DNA from: Acestrorhynchus altus
Taxonomy: Eukaryota; Chordata; Actinopteri; Characiformes; Acestrorhynchidae
Length of the DNA: 64,000 nucleotides
Direction of reading: 5' to 3'
Assembly (NCBI GenBank): GCA_034509495.1
Contig: CM067508.1
Coordinates: 22,780,617-22,844,616, forward strand
The number at the start of each line of letters is the position of its first letter. Position 1 is the stretch's first letter. Shown here one piece after another: positions 25,760 through 37,781 of the stretch. The notes under the pieces were generated by a model. That model saw nothing but the letters and a program-made list of their open reading frames with translations. It made no database searches and was not told the origin of the DNA. The position numbers were made by a program, and so were the translations under genes.

Positions 25760-26511
25760 TCTAAGTTGAGGTGTGGGTTTAAGTAATGAAATGTTTCATT
25801 TCTATGTGTTTGCTTTGGACCCATAAAAAACATGAATGAGGTAACCTGGGGCCCTCAGTCAGTTTAAGGTATGTATTTGTATGGTATTGTATAGTATTGC
25901 TGGAATGGAGATGGGCCCTTTAAAGGGCCTCCATGTACTGTAAAGGTTCTGTACCAATTAAACTATTTTCCCTAGAACTGTCCAAGCCAGGAGCTATTCA
26001 GGAATCTTCACTCGGAAGAGTGTAGAATACCTTCATTGTTTCTCACACCACAACACTTGGAAATAGTCACTGTTTGTGTATCTCTCCAAACCTTTCCCTC
26101 TGTTATCCCTCTCTGTTCCTTTGCTCCATTTATTTAGAACGTGGCACGGTATGGTATGGCTGCTTCCATGCAAAAAAGCAGCAAACAGCCAGACACAGCC
26201 AAGAGGAAACACTCAATACAGCACCTGAATTATTCAACAGCCTTATCTGCTGTTCCACAACACACACCCAGGGAGGGAGAGAGAGAGAGGTGGGGGTGTT
26301 CCTAATCTCACCCTCTCCTCCCTTTCTCCCTCACCCACTTGTTCAATTATTCATCCACAGCTGGTTGGGCAGAGTACAAGTGTGTGTGTGTTTTTTGTAA
26401 ACAATGAGACGGGATTGATATTTAAAGGTGAAAAAATATAAATTTACAACCACACAACAATGCACTAGTGAACTGCTCTTATCATTTAAGCTTGGCCTGG
26501 TATTTAAATAA

Positions 26512-26932
26512 ACTATACATACAATAGTATTGGGACTGCTCACCAATGGATCTGTTCATTCATCTGTTTCTTCTCAAATCAAGGGTACTAAAAAGAGTTC
26601 ATCATGCTTTTGTTTGAGTAACTGTCTCTACTGTTCAGGGAATTTTGGAACGTTGCTGTGAGGATCTGATCACATTCAGCAACAAGAGCTATAAGTTAGT
26701 GGCCTCAGGATGTTGGATGATCACCACCCCACCTCATGCCCAACTCCCCAACTCATTCCAAACATATTGGATTATAAATTTGTACCCCTGTAGCCCCTCT
26801 GGCAGTAGGCATGGTGTCAACAGGTTCATGTTTACCTGTTCCATAGAGTACTATCAGCTATGGATGCAACTTAGCAGGATGCATTCATTAGAAGGGGTGT
26901 CCACAAACATTTGGACATATAGTGTACCACAG
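26512..26932 (+). mobile_element. Short-TIR MITE copy
   Basis: Left end ACTATACATACAATAGTATT is diverged; right end GGGGTGTCCACAAACATTTG followed by GACATATAGTG is well kept. The interior GGCAGTAGGCATGGTGTCAA matches 17712-18213. Confidence 0.6.
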
Positions 26933-27299
26933 TAAGAGTAGGCAACTCTGCAGGCATTCAGCTTGCACTCAAGCACCCCTCCAACTACTCCATTTATCTA
27001 GGAATCAGTCAAGCACGGCAGGACACACAGCCTGAATATAAAGCATGCAAGCTTACACTCACGCAGTCCATCAGAACTGATACTTTTGCCCTCACATATC
27101 TGACATATCTGAGTCTTTGCAGACTTGCAGCCAATTTTGGTTACTGCTTTGAGAGCTTGAGTCTGTTAGGTCTATAAGATCTCTTGGAGAGGTCAGAACA
27201 TAGATGAGCCAAAACATTAGAACATTAAACATTATAGTGGAAGCAAATGATGATGATTATTAAAAAACAATGATGCATGTGAATGTCTGGGACATGTAA

Positions 27300-27570
27300 A
27301 TACACTACATGTCTAAATGTTTGCGGACACCTCTTATAATGCATTCAGGTACATTAAGTTACATTCATTGCTGTAGTTGCAAGTGTGGTGTAATAGGGGT
27401 GTTGTCTCTAATGACCAAGGTGAAAAAAAAATACTGCCAGTAGAAAAGGCAGTACTTAGCAGATAAACGTGAACTTATTGGTACCATGCCTAATGCCAAG
27501 CATGGTATAAAACCCCCCGAGCACTGAGCTGTGGAGCAGTGTGTCATTTGGAAAGATAGTGAGTTGGAGG
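27300..27570 (-). mobile_element. Short-TIR MITE copy, truncated
   Basis: CACTACATGTCTAAATGTTT GCGGACACC marks one end; the interior ACCATGCCTAATGCCAAGCA is the reverse of 17712-18213. The far end is missing. Confidence 0.5.
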
Positions 27571-28300
27571 TCAAGGGTCAGTCAAATCCAGGGCTGAATT
27601 AAGATTTCACATCAATCAACAGCAAATATTTGAATCTTTGGCTCTTATTTAATATATACAATTTATAGCCAAAATTATTCTAGATTTAATTAGATTTGTT
27701 AGTTTGAGTTTGAACTCATTTGTCAGTGTTTGTGATCGAACTAATGTTAGATTTTTTTTACATTTCTCACTCTTGGTCTCAACTGTAGCTGTACCTGATT
27801 TTTCTCCTTAGGTTTCCAGATGATCAAATCAGGACTGATCATCACATTTTGTTGTTGTTGTTTTTAAATAAAGCAAAATCTTTTTGGTTGGACCACTCCA
27901 ATGTTTCCAAGTTAATAATATATAACCATCCTTTTGTAATTAAATTACTTCCAAAACAGCACAGAACAGTGTTTACAGGAACACACCTTCATTCCTGAAT
28001 GTTGGGACAAATTTTTCAAATCTTATGAACCAAATGCATGTCTAATGTACACTAATTATGCAGGATATTTTCATAGTTTGACATACTTTAACTTGCCACA
28101 ACATTTAAAAAAGCATCCTAGGATTCTCAAATTTGTCTTCATTTGAGATATAAATATAAAACATCAATATAAAGAGACATATTGTTAAAACTCTCATGCA
28201 AAATCAATTTAACTCAAAAAGGTAAACTGGTATATTTTATATTCATTACATGTAAAGCCTTTTTTGTTTTACTGTTGATCAGTTTGGCTTAGAGCTCATG

Positions 28301-28634
28301 TGTCACGTCCCTCTGGTCTGTCTTTGTGTTTTCTGTCCCATGTGCTTTTGAGCACATGTCATGTCTCCTCCCATTCCCAGCTGTGTTCCATCTGTAACCC
28401 TGCCCCATCGTTATCATGTCCCAGCCATGTCTCATGTTATCGTGTATATAAGTCTCTGGTCTTTGTTGGTCCTGGTTGTTCTTCTCGTTTGTTTATGTGG
28501 CTATGTGGCATTGTAACTACATGTTTAGCCCTGTCTTCATGTTTACTCGTCTTAGTGTTTATTGTACCCTGTCAATGAATACAACCCAGCGTGTACGTTC
28601 GCCTCTGCCTATCTGCGAGTCCAGAGACATTACA
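28301..28634 (+). mobile_element. Solo LTR with intact target duplication
   Basis: A 334-bp unit starting TGTCACG and ending ATTACA (TG...CA), flanked on both sides by the 5-bp duplication TCATG (28296-28300 and 28635-28639). It contains a TATATAA box near 28445. No internal retroelement sequence remains, as after LTR-LTR recombination. It shares its C/T-rich opening half with 21340-21682 and 12828-13032. Confidence 0.75.
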
Positions 28635-28639
28635 TCATG

Positions 28640-30689
28640 AAAACCAGAAACTCAGAATCTCAAAATATTGGAACATTTAAATTCAAATTTGTAGAATCAC
28701 AGTATCAACTACTTAATTACAAAATACTTAATTAAATGATCAAAAACATTTCTCATAATATTCTATTTTTAAGAGGCACTTTCTTGCTTAAACGGACTAA
28801 ATAGCACTTTGTGTCAAACATTCTGTTGAAAATGATTATCCCCAACTCATCCCAAAAGTCGTGGATAGATCTCCATCATTCCAGAGAGTTCCAGGCCTGC
28901 ATCCCTTAAATGGAGGTGACTGTTATACGGAGATGACTGTTATATGGTGGAAACAGACAAAGCACAGTCAACTTGCTAACTGGGGAGTGTTTTTGAGATG
29001 AAACAGAGCAGTATACATGCACTGAATGCTTCCTTTGGCATTTAAACTGGGATTTAATTCGGATGGAAATGAGTGGATTTTAGTTGTTTTCCAAGCTGGA
29101 TTACTTTCTGATAATCAACTCATTAAATCACACAATGATGAGACCACTATGGGTAAGTATTCTAGTCTATCATCTCTGTAGGTTACTTTGATCCTGAGAT
29201 CAGATTCTAAGAGTTAAAGACTATATTCACTCATGAATCAGGTCGCATTCATTTTCTGTCTGCGGTTTTTACATTTTTGGCTGCCTTTTTAACGTGTCTT
29301 TGAAACCCTGATGGGTGGAGCAACTTCAGTAGAGTGTGGTATGATTCTAATGAGATGGCTTGTGATTTAGGAAGCTGAGCCAAATCTGAACGTCATGTTG
29401 AATGTTCTGTTTTCTCTCCCAGACAGTTGGGCAAGCCACATAAAGCTGACAGGAATTATGTGTTGGTAGGTTCTCTGGATGCCCAACAATTTGTGCACAA
29501 GCACTGAGAAAGTTGAGTTTTCAGTCTAAGTCACCTTTTGAATGACTGCTGGTATTGGATTGGCATCAGTTCAGAATGGAGCATTTAATTTAAGCATTCT
29601 TTCCCAGTCATGATACAAAACTGAAAGACAAAACAGGGAATCTTGTAGCTTATTCTGCTGCAGTCTCAGCCTAATTAATTCTGCTGCTGTTATGTTTCCA
29701 GTAACAAAGTATCAAAACATCCATACACTGAGTCCCAACTGCAGCTACACCTTCACTGCAGTATGCAGAAAATTCCACCTAACAGCAGCATTTTAGGTTG
29801 TTACTACATTTCTAAACCTCCCTGTTGTATTGAGAGTTTTCTGTCCATTTCTCTGTCACTCTAATAATAAATGTGTGCGTATCACTGCCAGACCGGGTTT
29901 TCTGAGCTGTCCTCAGGCAACTGGAGCTTTGCCACTGTGTGACCAGCAGCTACACTCTGTAATATGACTTGATCATCCTGTGACAGTCAGTTAGCCCATC
30001 AGGAGACAGTCCTGTGGTAATAAATGTCACAGTGTCCCACACACACTCAAAGTCCTTGGCCTGCCTGTCATAGCCAATCAGCTGCACATGTGTACTGACT
30101 TAGGCCTCATGGACCTCAAGGGTATAATTCACTGTACTATTCAAAATATTTGGAACCTTTCAAACTTTGAGTGGGCCTCTTCTGTCTGGTGGTGGAGGAA
30201 CCAGCCTTGTGACTAGAAGGTACCGGTTCAATTCCCTGAACTAGCAGGATATGACTCCCCAGCTGCTCCTCAGGCACCATGAATATGGATGCCCACCACT
30301 CCAGGCATATGTGCAAACTACACCTTAGTATGTGAATCCAGTAGTGTGTATGTGTGTATTTCCCTGCATTAATCATGCTCTTTTCAAAATTTAGACTCAT
30401 GATGTGTCTTTAAACCACATAATATTTGGCATCTCTGCTCCTGTAAGGATGGATCCCAATGTACTCATAAACTGAACAAATTCCAAATAAGAAAACATTG
30501 CTGAATGTCAGAATCTTTGTGAAAACTGTGTTTTGGTTTGAGCCCCTTGTTTTCAATAATACACATGTTCTTATGGATATATGTTTAACAAATGAGTTAC
30601 AATTTTTCCAGAAAATCCAAGAAATTTGTTGAACATTGAGAATGAATTGAACACTGTTTTCCCCTCAAGGTCAAGTGCAATCACAGGGT
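28640..30689. other. Intergenic, nothing recognised
   Basis: About 2 kb without recognisable elements or exons; 30137-30400 has a - strand frame of 87 codons with no family resemblance. 25760-26510 and 27600-28295 are likewise empty. Confidence 0.5.
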
Positions 30690-31010
30690 TTGCCCACTCA
30701 ACAACAAAAGTATTAGTAATGCTGATTATTTTTGTAACACAAATGCCAGTCCCACTCATCTTAAAGGTTCAGGATGGAGGTCCATCCGACCAAAGAACAG
30801 AGTTCTCCACAACTAAAGGCTGGGGCATTATATCCCTCTAGTCCGTAATTGGCATTGGTCATGGTGACTTCAGGCTAATATGCAGCTGTTCCAGAATGTC
30901 CCATTCTACTGGCAGTGCTTTTCTATGGAGATTATACAAGTTGTGTGATGTTGGACTTGTGCATGTCTGCCAAAATGGGCTAATGATATTTAATTCTCTT
31001 CCATTAGCAA
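30690..31010 (+). mobile_element. Internal fragment of the short-TIR MITE family
   Basis: CATCTTAAAGGTTCAGGATG, GGAGGTCCATCCGACCAAAG and TTGGCATTGGTCATGGTGAC are interior parts of the family; both termini are gone. Confidence 0.45.
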
Positions 31011-31137
31011 AGACCCTCATTAGCAAGACCCTCAAGTCTCTTTTGAAAAGAAGTGGACGTGCTGAGTTTCCCAATTCTGAGCAGTCAGGTCCTTCAGTCC
31101 CTAAACCTCCCACCCTTGCTTTAGGCTGTTGTCTTTT

Positions 31138-31492
31138 TGTTATGTACCAGGACTACATTACCCAGAATGCCATTTGTGACCTGGTTCCCTCCACTGAGGG
31201 TCACATGATTAAGTCTCAATTACCTGAGTACTGACACCAGTGTGACTCCCTATATATACTGGTTTCCCTACAGGGGCCCATTGCCAAGTATTATCACTTG
31301 TTGCTTTACTCAGTGGATTTTGGAGGGTCTTGGTCTTGGTCTTGGTCTTGTGTATTTTGACCCTTGTTCTGCTTTATGACAATGTGTTTTGGAATATCCC
31401 TGGATTTGTATGTATACTCTTCTCAGTATCTTCATCAATTTAAAGACAATGTGTACTGTACCCTGCGTGTGCCTCGCATTTGTCCAGTCCTG
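31138..31492 (+). mobile_element. LTR-like element
   Basis: Starts TGTTATGTACCAGGACTACA and ends CAGTCCTGACA (TG...CA), with CTATATATACTGG as TATA-like box at about 31250. No matching flanking duplication was seen, so the bounds are provisional. Confidence 0.4.
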
Positions 31493-31769
31493 ACACTGGT
31501 AGGTTTGTATAGCAAAGAATATGGCTGTATTTGTGTTGGTGGCTCCAGGTTTATATCCTCACTAGGGATGTAAGAAAAGAAATATGTATTAGATTATCAT
31601 TATTTTATGTTTTACCACAGAGTATTGATTCTCAAGTACAATGTATTGGTTTTCATGTCCTAGTTTACATGTAAAGATCGGTCTGAGAGAGTGGTTCATT
31701 TTGTGTTGTGTTTAAACCCTGACAACTAAACAGTGTTGTACTCATCCATTTTTAGATCCCACTGTTCTA

Positions 31770-33222
31770 AATGTATGAAAAAAATAACTTTCTTTTACTC
31801 AAATTTTAGTAGAACCAAATTTATAAAAGGAGACAAATATTACAAATGGTCATTTATTTATTATATAGGAAAATTATCCTATATTACATATCTGAGTTGC
31901 AAAAGTGTGAACCGTTGCTTTCAGTATCTGGTGTGACCACCTTGCATGGCAATAACTAACTAAAACTTTTCAGTTAACTGATTAGTCCTGCATATTGGAT
32001 GGGGGAATTTTGAGGGCCATTCTGACATACAAAACAGCTTCAACTCTGTTATGTTGGTGGGTTTCCTCCAATGGACTGCTTGCGTCAGGTTGTTCCAAGA
32101 CATTTCTATTGGATTAAGGTCAGAAATTTGACTTTACCATTCCAAAATATTAAGTTTTATTCTTCACCCCATGCTGGGACTCTAAGCACTAAGCAGATCC
32201 TTCAGTGACAGGCTGCTTCACCCTAATTGTGTGAAGGAGCGGTATCGCAGGTCCCTGCTGCTTTTAGACTCAGCAGACCAAGTACACACACTTAAACCCC
32301 AGACACTTTATCTATACCTTGTATTGACTTCCTTGCTATCCCTTTGCTGCTGCAATATTTTGAATTTCCCCACTCTGGGACTAAAGGATTCTTATCTTAT
32401 TTCCTTGTCTTTTAAACATTTTTGGTAGAATGACTTGTGTGCTTGGGGTTGTTGCCTTGCGGCATGACCCACCTTTTGTAAAGATTCAACTTGTGGACAG
32501 ACGTCCTGACATTTTTCTTTAGAATTTGCTGATTTCATTCATAATTTATACCACCACACAGGTTGAATAAGACTTTTATGCTGGAATGCAGTTCTTTGCA
32601 TTTTTCAGACATAACACTTTGCATTCAAACCAAGAATATCTATTTTGGAACAAAGCATTGTTCTTTGCTTGTCTGTGTGCTCTTTAGCAAATTGCAGATA
32701 AACAGAATTGTTTTTGGGTTTTTTTGAGCACTGGAATTTCACCTTGCAACATTGCCATGCACATTATTATATTTTATGATTGTGGACTCATTAACAATAG
32801 CCAGTGTGAAAAATGTCTTAGTTACATAGCAGTTACCTTTGTGAGCTTGCACACTATTACACACTCTTGAAGTGATATTTGTTGGACTGAGTGGGTAGTA
32901 ATGTTCTTAATTCTTTCTTTTTTGGACACTGTGGATTGGTGGAGTCCAAAATCCTAAGATGTTTTTAAGCCATTTGACCCCATTTCATTATATTGATTAA
33001 AAAGACTTGACTCTAATTTGACATTTACATGATCACAGATATGTAATTTTGGGTCATTTTCTTGATAGATAAATGAGCAAGTGCAATATTCTCATTTGTT
33101 TGATTTGGTTCTCCTGATATAGTTTTAGGAAATATGTGAAAATCTCTCAAGGATTTAAGTCAAGTTTATGTAGAAATATAGACAATTCTATAGGGTTCAT
33201 AAACATTCATACACTATGAAGA
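31770..33222 (-). mobile_element. Old Tc1/mariner-type element, interrupted by a LINE tail
   Basis: Diverged copy of a family common in fish (recognised from memory), with transposase orientation on the - strand. Left and right ends are inverted relatives (ATTACATATCTGAG near 31884, and CACAGATATGTAATTTTGGG near 33034). The transposase is full of indels. The body breaks at 32167 and resumes at about 32408. Confidence 0.7.
32168..32407 (+). mobile_element. LINE 3' tail nested in a Tc1-type element
   Basis: It encodes VKERYRRSLLLLDSADQ, like the C-terminal end of a non-LTR reverse transcriptase ORF, then a 3' UTR ending in an ATTCTTATCTTATTTC-type tail. It is related to the segment at 3530-3725. 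Confidence 0.6.
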
Positions 33223-33224
33223 TA

Positions 33225-34260
33225 TGTTTTTAATACCATGGGTGTTGTCCTCATGTTTGACTAAAATAAAATCGCCTTGCTTACAATGTCAATTTTATAT
33301 TACAATTTATTAAAATCATAACTGTATTGTGACGTTGTGAGGTTCTTGCCAATACACATCCCTAATCACCACCACAGTACAGAAATCTGAGTCTGTAAGT
33401 TTCTCCACACTGAACCACAATTTAACCCCGCAATTTCTTTACACCTGAGCTACTGAAGTATTCCAAAATGCAGAACTTTTTACTGTCATAAGATAAAGGC
33501 TAGGCTATGGGATCAGAGATTTCAAAGAGAAACCAATCAAAACAACCCTGTATTCAGATCCAGAACAAAACCACAGGACAGAAGACTCCAAGCAGAGTGA
33601 ACAGCCTGGAATGATCAGAGAGATTCTTTCAGAGCAGTAATCAGCACCATCACACCACCACAGTGCTCAGAAGAACTGCCCGTTTAGAATAGCAAAATAT
33701 CACTTAACGCTTCTCCCAGGGATGGATTTATTACCGCATATTAGCATCAGCTGATCTTTGATCTTCACCAGGTCTCTACTTAACATTCAGAGAAGAGCAC
33801 AGCAACTTTCATCTTTTCCAGTCTCAATGAGGTGCAGGAGAACACACACGCTGTCCTTGTCGGGGAGGAAGTTCGCAACCTAGATTTCAGAGCCTGCAGA
33901 GGCCCAGTGGGAGGTAGAACAATAACCAGTACTCAGCACATAATAGAAACTTGCTTTATTTATTTATATATGTATGTTCTGGAGAGCAAAGCAATAGTAA
34001 ATCTGCCACCTTTTCCCTCAGGTGTCCAAACGGACTGTGAGCGGAGGCCAGAATCAAATGCCCTGACAGTGTTGGAGCCATGTGCCAAATGTCTGTATGA
34101 CCGAGGAGACGTGATGTCAGGCCCACTCCGGCTCATCTTGAGCCAACGGGAGCTCAGTCAGCCACAGCAAAAACCATCTAACGTGGCCGCTGGCCACAAA
34201 GCCACAGATAATTGTCTTTTCAAGTCGTGATAAATAAGCTACAAAGAGAAAACGAGAGGA
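33225..34260. other. Intergenic with a possible conserved non-coding block
   Basis: 33225-33800 shows nothing. 34030-34240 is GC-richer, free of known repeats and open in both strands for 130 codons, but no protein family is recognised in either frame. Confidence 0.3.
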
Positions 34261-34309
34261 GAAAGAGGGCCAGGACAGGACGGCCGGGTGGTGTTTGTGT
34301 GTGCATGAG

Positions 34310-34337
34310 GAGGAGGAGGAGGTGGAAGAGGAAGAGG
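34310..34337. repeat. (GGA)n-like purine tract
   Basis: AGGAGGAGGAGGAGGTGGAA and onward; short and imperfect. Confidence 0.7.
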
Positions 34338-34479
34338 GTAGGGGATGAAATTTTACCAGAGGGCACGAGGGAGACGTTTTAGAACATCTTGCTTTTGCCT
34401 TTTCATCTTCTCCCCTCTGCCTTTCCCCTCTCTCATTCTCTTTCTGCCTCCCTTCATTACTCTTACTACATGCATACAA

Positions 34480-34508
34480 GCACACACACACACACACACA
34501 CACACACA
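34480..34508. repeat. (CA)n microsatellite
   Basis: Pure CA for about 28 bp. Confidence 0.9.
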
Positions 34509-34854
34509 ATATGCTGAATGTAGGTCAGCTCTGCAGAGGGATGTAAAAGTGAATGGCAAATCAAAACAATCTATCAGCTTGTAGATGCCTGCAGGAGAAC
34601 AACCGAACCAACCAACTGATGTGGTTGAGGGGGGATTTCTCCCGAACACAATGCAGATCTGGATGACTGGATCCAATACAGTGTGTATAGTATTAACAAA
34701 TCAGTAAATTAATTCAAAATGGTGAAACATCCTTCAGCCTCGAGTGCTTTTCATTTGCTGCCTTCATGGAAATCATTGAACATGATCAAAACTAGGGGTC
34801 CATGAGTGTCAAATCAGCATAAACTGTGATGGGAGGGTGGCTTTTGCTCCACAC

Positions 34855-35160
34855 ATACAAATTATGTATGTGGAATGCAGTGGTCGGTACCTACCAATAG
34901 TGCTCCAAGGAAGGACAACCACTGAAACAGCGACAGGGTTATGGGCACATGTGGCTTACTGATCCTCATGGAGGCCCTACCTAACAACTTACAGGACATA
35001 AATGATCTGCTGCTAATATATGTCTTGGTGCTAGACACAACAGAACCTTCAGAGGTCTTGTGGAGTCCACTCCTCAATGGGTCTGAACTGTTTTGGTGGT
35101 ACAAGGGGGACGTACTATTAAATACTATCAGTCAGTTGATTGTTCTTCAGGTGGAACTAT
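34855..35160 (-). mobile_element. Fragment of the 7180-7490 transposon family
   Basis: Contains GGAATGCAGTGGTCGGTACC and CCTTCAGAGGTCTTGTGGAG in reverse orientation to 7180-7490. A related short piece lies at 62850-62900. Confidence 0.5.
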
Positions 35161-35164
35161 AAGC

Positions 35165-37280
35165 TGACAAACCTGCTGTGTCTGATCCTGACCAGATTTA
35201 AGACTTTGAATCATTTAAAGGGTGTGGTCTGATTAGACACTGGGTCTTAGTACAAGAGAGACATAAAAGTGCTTCTGGCACTGCCCTATAAAAAAAGGTT
35301 CTCAGAGGCCAGATTTTTTGGGTTGTGTACCACTTGGCAAGAACTTGTTGACTGCTAGACATGTCTCTATTCAGAGAGTAGACTGAGAGAAGCTGCATGG
35401 ATATAATCACTTACATCATCATTACATTCACACAATTTTTTATTTGATTCCAGCAACTCCTTCTTGGTCTGTTAATTTATCCGTATGACTATAGTTGAGT
35501 GATAAATTAAAAAAAATGACATGTTTCATGGTTCCTTGGAGTCAATTTAATTAGACAAATCCATCTATCCATCTATTTTCTATTCTGCTTATTCCTGAAT
35601 AGGGTCACAGGGGAGCTGGTGCCCAGCCGGCAACCCTGAGTGCAAGGGCAGGAAACAACCCTAGACAGGGCGCTACTCTAATTAGACAAATCTTAAAACA
35701 AATCTTAATTAGAATCACTGAATGGTGTTTGAATGTCAACAGATGCAGATCATGATCAATCAGCCTATGGCACAAATGAAGAGACCTTCATCTGCCTGGA
35801 TGCACTCTCAGAATCCTGGAACTTCATTCAGATGCTGAGTGTATTCCTCATTACTCTTCCTGCCCTCAGTTTCGTTCCCACATCTCCTCCCAAACAGACC
35901 CTGTGGAAAATCTACACTGACATTTACTTCCCCATGCTGGTGCATATGCTCCCCAATCAGCAGTCTGTTGCCTTTCCCAGTTGTTTAATTGACTGCTTGT
36001 CACATTGCATCACTACCAGTGCAAGCAAGGGTAGAGGACATCGCAGGGCAGCTATTGAGGCTTGAGCATTCACCCTAATGAGAAATTAATGATTGAACCA
36101 GAGATCATTCCTACCATCTGTGACTGAACATATCAATCCACATGGCTTGGACATGCTACAGTCAGTGAAATAGTGACCTGCAGTGGTGAAACCGTAAATC
36201 TGCCAAACACAGAGTACATGAGACCACTCTTTATGTGATATCAAAAGCTTGTGAAGATTGTCTAGAACATGATGGACATAAAAGCTATCTTTTGATAATT
36301 TTTTTATTCAATGAATAAAAAAATGAATTAATGAATTAATGAATATTAAATCGTTTAGATGTGTTCTGATTTTGTCTCTTCTGGAAAGTAAATTTACAAA
36401 CATTTTAGCTCACTGAATTTACTTTCTCACAACTCAGTGGAATGTGTCTCTTGGACATCTGATATTTAATTGAAACCTTTTTCTTGTAACACAAAAAATA
36501 TGTTGGGCTGAAAAATGTTTGCCCACCCCTGTTAAAGTATCTGTTAGTGTGGATTTCTAAGACAGCAAAAGACCTGATTCCCCAAAGAAATAAAGTTAAA
36601 GATCATATTTCTTTAAAATTTTAAGCATTCATTTATTTTAATCTCTTAAAGTTTCAAAATAACAAAAAGGCCTACTGTCAAAGCCATTTTCAGCCTTTTA
36701 CAGACTGCATGGTGTTTGCATCTACAGTCCCCTGACAATTAAAAGAATCCATTCTTCTCTGTTCCAGTGAAATGTTCATTGTGCCACTGGCTGCCATGCA
36801 ACCATGAAGTGTATTTGATGCATCTCTCTGCTTAACAATCAGAGAATTTTTATGGTGTTTTTTTGGCTACCTTAAAAATCTTCTTATAGTCTTCTCCTGC
36901 TTTGTGGGCTTTAAGTATTTTAAAGTTAATGGTACTTAGTGGCAGCATAGGGGAGCCCCTGGCTACTTGATCATTTGGATGACGTTTGAGGAGTTTTTAT
37001 AAAACTTTGAAGTTGGCATGTCCTAACTGATTACTGTGGAAAAGCCATAGCTCTAGCAAACTAAATAAGGTCTGAGATCTTGTTTATAAATGTTGTCTGA
37101 GAGGTCAAATTTCTTGGATGCTCTTTTACTTGTATCACTCGTTAATGGTACAAAAATAAGTAAAAAAATAATACTGTAATCAGCTTTAAATATTTGTCTT
37201 ATCTGTTTAAATATTTTAGATTTTATTTTATATTTAACTTTATGATATAATTGTATAAAAATATACATTTTAAGATACAG
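35165..37280. other. Intergenic upstream of arsa, no exon seen
   Basis: Apart from the repeat at 35560-35690, this is unique AT-rich sequence. I looked on the - strand for SHANK3-like ankyrin or SH3/PDZ exons, expected here by human gene order, and found none. Confidence 0.45.
35560..35690. repeat. Fish interspersed repeat fragment
   Basis: ATCCATCTATTTTCTATTCT then GAATAGGGTCACAGGGGAGC and CCCTAGACAGGGCGC is a common fish repeat end. Confidence 0.5.
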
Positions 37281-37284
37281 GAGT

Positions 37285-37460
37285 GTGAAATTAAAAAAAC
37301 AAACAGATTATGGAACAGTTTCATCCTTAAGGCCATCAGGGCTCTGAACACCACACTCCTAAGGGTCCTCCCACCAAGCACTACTTCATCTCATGCTGCT
37401 CTTTGTTTATTTGTTGTAGTTTTAGAAGTTTGGCAGCTTTAGCCCGCACTTATTCCTACC
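37285..37460 (+). mobile_element. LINE 3' tail upstream of arsa
   Basis: The + strand frame NRLWNSFILKAIRALNTTLL is a LINE C-terminal motif. It runs directly into the (GAA)n tract at 37464, which may have grown from the element's tail. Confidence 0.5.
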
Positions 37461-37463
37461 TTC

Positions 37464-37513
37464 AGAAGAAGAAGAAGAAGAAGAAGAAGAAGAAGAAGAA
37501 GAAGAAGAAGAAA
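37464..37513. repeat. (GAA)n microsatellite near the arsa promoter
   Basis: About sixteen uninterrupted GAA/AGA units, some 240 bp upstream of the CLEAR-like repeat and 500 bp before the arsa start codon. Confidence 0.95.
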
Positions 37514-37709
37514 ACATCAGAAGATTAAAAACAGTAGAAAACTCATTGCACAAATCAAACTATTTGCACAATTCTCTGGTGAATTTAATATGTATTATAG
37601 ACCAACATTTTAATAGAACAGTATATATACAAGCATTGGTTAGTCCGTTTGTTTGTTTTTTTCTTTGTTTGTTTGTTTAATAAATCTCGGTAGAGACAGA
37701 GATCCAAAG

Positions 37710-37732
37710 ACTACATATCCCATCAACCCTTG
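37710..37732 (+). promoter_or_regulatory. ZNF143/SBF-like promoter motif
   Basis: ACTACATATCCCATCAACCC resembles the vertebrate ZNF143 core promoter motif (ACTACAATTCCCAGCATGC type). It lies 22 bp before the CLEAR-like repeat in a short GC-richer stretch. No TATA box is evident near the expected start. The assignment rests on motif similarity only. Confidence 0.35.
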
Positions 37733-37753
37733 CCTACGGCGCAGCGTTTGAGG

Positions 37754-37781
37754 TTTGATCACGGGACTTTGATCACGTGAC
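37754..37781 (+). promoter_or_regulatory. Tandem CLEAR-like E-box in the arsa promoter
   Basis: Two adjoining 14-bp copies, TTTGATCACGGGAC and TTTGATCACGTGAC, differ at one base. The second contains the palindrome TCACGTGA and matches 9 of 10 bases of the CLEAR consensus GTCACGTGAC, the site used by TFEB/TFE3/MITF on lysosomal genes. It lies about 240 bp before the arsa start codon. The sequence match is direct; the regulatory role is inferred from the lysosomal function of arsa. Confidence 0.6.

Noticed and set aside
33832..34230. 132-codon + strand frame as an exon
   Set aside because: No recognisable domain and codon content looks random; kept only as a possible conserved non-coding block.
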